In this document: positions 60,829 through 64,000 of the stretch, piece after piece
Layout: each line of letters opens with the position of its first letter
How positions within the stretch are numbered: the stretch's first letter is position 1
NCBI GenBank assembly: GCA_027484445.1
Contig: JAIXSY010000041.1
Coordinates: 1-64,000 of the forward strand
Length of the DNA: 64,000 nt
Direction of reading: 5' to 3'
From: Verrucomicrobiaceae bacterium
GTDB lineage: Bacteria > Verrucomicrobiota > Verrucomicrobiia > Verrucomicrobiales > Verrucomicrobiaceae
The notes under the pieces: model-generated
What the model saw: only the letters and a program-made list of their open reading frames with translations
What the model was told of the DNA's origin: nothing
Database searches by the model: none
Program-made: the position numbers and the translations under genes

Positions 60829-62088
60829 ATGCTCCGAGAAGCTAACCAACCTGGTAATGTCGAAGTTGTCGTCGATTACTATGACCAAAACGAACAGAGG
60901 CTATTTCAACAAGGCCGTTATCCAGCCCAGATCGCCAACATTGCCGGGCGAAGGATTCAGATCCCAATCGCAGAGTTTCTCACCTACTCACTCTTTTATC
61001 TCAAACAGCACCAATCGCGGACGCATCCGAACATCGCAGCGGTGGCGAGGAAAATTGACCGAGCTGACGCGGAGCTGTCCGAATGGGTGCAATGGGATGG
61101 CAACTCACTTCGAGTAAATGACGACAGCGATAGCCTGGATACTTCAATCACACGGCGTCTGGGGGATGCTGTAGGGATGGCTATCGCGAATGACATCCAC
61201 GGGCTGAATGATGCCGACTGGGACTTTATCGAAGAAAGACCCGGCCGGGGTGGCGTCATGACGTTGGATTGGCATGTCGCAAGCGATGGAAATCAGCACA
61301 TCGAAGTCGAATCAAAGGGCCGAGTGATCGCGAACTCGTCCATGTTGACAGGCCTCACGGGAGCATACGACAGCATCAAGGCTAAGAAAACAGCAGCCGC
61401 GCAGCCGGGTTACCATCGGCCACCGGCTCTGCGCTATGGAACCATCCTTGCTATCGACAAGAATCCTGGCAGCACCATGCATTGTCGGCTCGTCGATCCG
61501 GATGGCTCTCCAAGCAAACGCGATCCTAAAGCAAGCCGCCTCATCAATCGCCTATCTTGGGCTATCAATATCGTTGCGATCATCAGCCGCCGATCCTCCT
61601 TGACCGTGGCGCTTAACAACCGATTGGCTGCCTTGGAGAAGCTTCATGATCCGTTTGTATTAGCAGATGTGCCTTTGCTCAAGGGAGATGGCACCACGAT
61701 GGACCTCGATCCGAAAAAGGAGACTTCCTACAGCCCGTTCTTTCAGTATCGTTCGACAGTTGATGGAAAGCCATATGGCGGAGTGGTCACCAAGTTCGAC
61801 AAGGACCACCTGCTTTTTCTCGGTCTGCATGAGGACTGGCTGTCTGCGCTAGCAAAACAGAACTTCGCGAAGGTTTTATCCATGTCGTTTAAGCCGGGAA
61901 CTATGCAGACAAAGGTTGATTGCGTGATGTCTCGACGTCAGTTCAAGCAGGCGAAGTTGAAAAACCGCATCGAAGAGCCGGGGGGAGAAAGCCTCAGCGT
62001 CTCCTTTTGCCTGCCCTCGGTCATTCATACCAGTGCGGCGGGCATGGCATTCGGACTTGTAAATCTGCCTCCGCAATCATCCTCATGA
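60829..62088 (+). CDS. Unknown 419-aa protein in the hsd operon, nuclease-like motif
   Basis: I recognise no family. Residues 1-120 are helical (AEFLTYSLFYLKQHQSRTHP). At about 145-165 the sequence runs TLDWHVASDGNQHIEVESKG, an Asp followed by an ExK separated by about 15 residues. This could be a PD-(D/E)xK-type active site, with Glu in LGDAVGMAI-adjacent helices as a possible partner. Further on, FFQYRSTVDGKPYGGVVTKF and CVMSRRQFKQAKLKNRIEEP are seen. It lies 15 bases after hsdS and overlaps the GHKL gene by four bases, so it is part of the restriction operon. A nuclease role is inference. Confidence 0.6.
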   Translation: MLREANQPGNVEVVVDYYDQNEQRLFQQGRYPAQIANIAGRRIQIPIAEFLTYSLFYLKQHQSRTHPNIAAVARKIDRADAELSEWVQWDGNSLRVNDDSDSLDTSITRRLGDAVGMAIANDIHGLNDADWDFIEERPGRGGVMTLDWHVASDGNQHIEVESKGRVIANSSMLTGLTGAYDSIKAKKTAAAQPGYHRPPALRYGTILAIDKNPGSTMHCRLVDPDGSPSKRDPKASRLINRLSWAINIVAIISRRSSLTVALNNRLAALEKLHDPFVLADVPLLKGDGTTMDLDPKKETSYSPFFQYRSTVDGKPYGGVVTKFDKDHLLFLGLHEDWLSALAKQNFAKVLSMSFKPGTMQTKVDCVMSRRQFKQAKLKNRIEEPGGESLSVSFCLPSVIHTSAAGMAFGLVNLPPQSSS

Positions 62089-62975
62089 CCGTCATCCCCA
62101 TCGGCCGCATCAATGACAATCCAGGCGACTTCCAGTCGCTCTGCGTCATCTGGAAGCAGGCGATGAGTGCGGATGGCGACATCGCCTTCGATTTCACCTG
62201 GTGTGACTTCCTGCGGCCGAACGCGCTGGTCTTTCTGGGCGGACTGGCACGGCTCTTGCAGCTTAGGGGCATAATGGTGGAATTCCGTTGGCAAACACTT
62301 CGTGAAGGCGCGGTAAGGATGAATCTGGCCCAGAATGGCTTCCTCCACCAGTTCGGTGGCCTGCAAGGCCCGTGGAAGGGCAACTCGATTCCTTTTCGCG
62401 AGGACCCCCAGCAGAACGAGCGGGCTTTCGCGAATTACCTCAGCGAATACTGGCTGGGGCGCGGCTGGCTGAATATCAGCCCGGAACTCAAGGACCGGAT
62501 CGTGGCCCCGGTGGCGGAGCTTTACCTGAATGCCTTTGAGCACGCCGACTCCCCCGTCGGCGTGATGGCCTGCGGGCAATACTTCAAGAATCAGAACGAG
62601 CTGACCCTGGCCATCGCTGACTTTGGCGTGGGCGTGCCTTCCAACGTGCGCTTGTACAACGGCCCCGACGCACCCGCTGACACCACGTCCGGCGCAGCCT
62701 GCATGCAGTGGGCGCTGCGGGAGGGCACCTCAACCAAAAGCCAGAAGGGCATCAGCCGCGGCGCGGGCCTGCACACCCTGCTGGACTTTGTCTGCGCGGC
62801 GAAGGGCAGCCTCGAAATCTACAGCCACGACGGCCACTTCCGGTTGGTTGACAACCAGGAATCCTACGCCACTCTCGGCCCCCAATTCGAGGGCACCTTG
62901 GTGAACATCCGCCTCCGCTGCGACTCTGCCTATTATGATGTGGCGGCCGGAAACGTATCTGTGGTATCCTTCTAA
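62085..62975 (+). CDS. GHKL-type ATPase (STAS-like N-terminus) of the accessory trio
   Basis: A 296-aa protein. The N-terminal ~100 residues (DIAFDFTWCDFLRPNALVFL, GGLARLLQLRGIMVEF) resemble an STAS-like fold. The C-terminal part is a histidine-kinase-like ATPase: N-box AELYLNAFEHADS, G1 LAIADFGVGVPSNV, and G2 GISRGAGLHTLLDFVCAAKG. No HisKA dimerisation domain or transmembrane segment is present, so it is an anti-sigma-type kinase or ATPase rather than a sensor kinase. The ATG at 62085 overlaps the previous stop (ATGA); the longer frame to 61920 is rejected. The STAS-like gene follows after 19 bases. Confidence 0.8.
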   Translation: MTVIPIGRINDNPGDFQSLCVIWKQAMSADGDIAFDFTWCDFLRPNALVFLGGLARLLQLRGIMVEFRWQTLREGAVRMNLAQNGFLHQFGGLQGPWKGNSIPFREDPQQNERAFANYLSEYWLGRGWLNISPELKDRIVAPVAELYLNAFEHADSPVGVMACGQYFKNQNELTLAIADFGVGVPSNVRLYNGPDAPADTTSGAACMQWALREGTSTKSQKGISRGAGLHTLLDFVCAAKGSLEIYSHDGHFRLVDNQESYATLGPQFEGTLVNIRLRCDSAYYDVAAGNVSVVSF

Positions 62976-62994
62976 TTAATCCCCTTCCCAACCC

Positions 62995-63342
62995 ATGAAA
63001 CTCCGCGTCCACGACCTGATCGGCGAGCTCTGCATGACCTATGAAGACGGGGAAGCCCTGCTCGCGAAGCTGCGCCCCGCCCTGATCGACCACCCCGTGG
63101 TGGAAGTCGATTTCGAAGGCACCAGAGTGCAGATGGCCTCGTTCTTCAATGGCAGCCTTGTGGCCTTGCTTCAGGACTACCATCTGGAAGACCTGCGCAA
63201 AAAGCTGGTCATTCGGAATCTGCCACAACACGCTGCGGAGACGCTGGCCCGGCGAATGGCTGACGGAGAACGCTACTACCACGACCCGATGTTCCGGCAG
63301 GCCGTGGACCAAGCCATTGATTCTCGTTTGGAGCCTGCCTGA
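62995..63342 (+). CDS. STAS-like (DUF4325) protein
   Basis: A 115-aa protein of the STAS-like DUF4325 type. HPVVEVDFEGTRVQMASFFN is the core strand-loop, with the serine/phenylalanine site typical of this group (SFFNG). GSLVALLQDYHLEDLRKKLV is the following helix and IRNLPQHAAETLARRM the end. Such proteins pair with GHKL ATPases in the way SpoIIAA pairs with SpoIIAB. The Ser of the ASFFNG loop could be the phosphorylation site, which is inference. Its stop overlaps the next ATG by one base. Confidence 0.75.
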   Translation: MKLRVHDLIGELCMTYEDGEALLAKLRPALIDHPVVEVDFEGTRVQMASFFNGSLVALLQDYHLEDLRKKLVIRNLPQHAAETLARRMADGERYYHDPMFRQAVDQAIDSRLEPA

Positions 63343-63983
63343 TGCCCTCGTATTCCGTCCAGGCTAACGTCGTGGACGTGACCACGGATCGCCCCCAGAG
63401 CACAGACGTCTTCTGGGTGGATACCAATGTGTGGTTCTGGGTGACGTATGGGAGATTTCATCTTCGGAAACTGGACAGCCGCCCCAGGGCTTATCAAACG
63501 CAGAAGTATCCGAGCTACATCCAGAGAGGCCTGAGAAGTGGAGCCAGTTTTTATTGGCTCGGACTGTCTCTGTCTGAACTGGCACGTCAGGTCGAGGATG
63601 CCGAACGCGAAATCGCTGACGCTACCGGGCAGATTCCTGCGGGCACCAAGCCCAAGTCCTTTCGCCACGAGTATCCTGCACTTCGTCAATCCGTGGTGCA
63701 GGAAGTCGAGTCTTGCTGGCAGCAGGTGGAGCAGTTCGGAAAACCTCTTCCAAACGCACCCGTCATCGACACCACGGCGGTCCATGTCGCACTCACAAAC
63801 ATGCAAACGATGCCACTGGACGCCTATGACCTGTTCGCCGTCCAAGCCATCCGCGTCTCAAACATCACGCAGGTTCTCACTGATGACGGTGACTTCTGTA
63901 CAGTGCCGAATATTATCTTATTCACGGCGAATCGAGGAGTGATTGCTGAGGCCCGCAAACAAAATAAGCTGATTGTTAGATAG
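63342..63983 (+). CDS. PIN-domain protein, putative ribonuclease
   Basis: A 213-aa protein. An N-terminal VFWVDTNVWFWVTYG gives the first acidic residue and Asn of a PIN domain. The C-terminal DAYDLFAVQAIRVSNITQVL and LTDDGDFCTVPNIILFT give the later acidic residues (D, DD) in the standard order. The middle (LSLSELARQVEDAEREIADA) is helical and longer than in VapC toxins. It begins one base inside the stop of the STAS-like gene. With no VapB-type antitoxin beside it, the ATPase/STAS pair is the likely controller. It ends 17 bases before the window edge. Confidence 0.72.
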   Translation: MPSYSVQANVVDVTTDRPQSTDVFWVDTNVWFWVTYGRFHLRKLDSRPRAYQTQKYPSYIQRGLRSGASFYWLGLSLSELARQVEDAEREIADATGQIPAGTKPKSFRHEYPALRQSVVQEVESCWQQVEQFGKPLPNAPVIDTTAVHVALTNMQTMPLDAYDLFAVQAIRVSNITQVLTDDGDFCTVPNIILFTANRGVIAEARKQNKLIVR

Positions 63984-64000
63984 CCCCCCGATTTTGCCCC

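Noticed and set aside
1..64000. CRISPR array or cas genes
   Set aside because: No regularly spaced direct repeats and no Cas-like protein were found anywhere in the window.

Overview
The window looks like a chromosomal segment of a member of the Verrucomicrobiota, probably near Verrucomicrobium or Prosthecobacter. This is inferred from gene content: a planctomycete-type cytochrome c with DUF1549/DUF1553 regions, a zinc-ribbon Ser/Thr kinase paired with an ECF sigma factor, a giant secreted propeller/Calx-beta protein, and many predicted membrane or exported proteins. No rRNA, tRNA or CRISPR array was seen.

Positions 1-43,800 read as a core-like backbone with short gaps and operon overlaps. 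It holds rpsO-pnp; a PDZ protein; an ECF sigma factor with a likely membrane anti-sigma partner; a type I secretion-like set (TolC, HlyD, ABC protein and a 567-aa membrane protein) whose ABC ATPase site is degenerate; dusB-amidase; a LOG-family protein; aroB; a Ser/Thr kinase fused to a signal-peptidase-like tail and coupled to an ECF sigma factor; an 839-aa tandem pseudokinase; a SpoU methyltransferase, an orphan HlyD protein and a PSD1 cytochrome; a heparinase II/III protein; a 1946-aa secreted protein; a TPR metalloprotease; a flavin monooxygenase; an enolase-superfamily enzyme; a zinc alcohol dehydrogenase; and transketolase, which is closed by a good hairpin.

Positions 44,200-64,000 are an accessory defence island. 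The first module is an unusual DNA phosphorothioation (Dnd) locus: dndC, dndD, a 137-aa unknown, a DndE-like domain fused to a HerA/FtsK-type ATPase, a membrane/coiled-coil protein and a DGQHR (DndB-like) protein. The cysteine desulfurase (dndA) and a DUF4926 protein lie convergently behind it. No dndFGH restriction genes are visible. A scar zone follows (52.9-55.0 kb) with a palindromic element, a ParDE toxin-antitoxin pair, a decayed second copy of the 3' part of dndA with an in-frame TAG, and the 3' end of a P4-type primase joined directly to that relic.

The second module is one tightly packed operon from 55,694 to the window end: hsdR, hsdM, hsdS, a 419-aa unknown with a nuclease-like ExK motif, then a GHKL ATPase, a STAS-like (DUF4325) protein and a PIN-domain protein. 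I propose that these last genes are the best candidate for an undescribed system: a partner-switch-like ATPase/STAS pair controlling a PIN ribonuclease, translated with a type I restriction-modification system.
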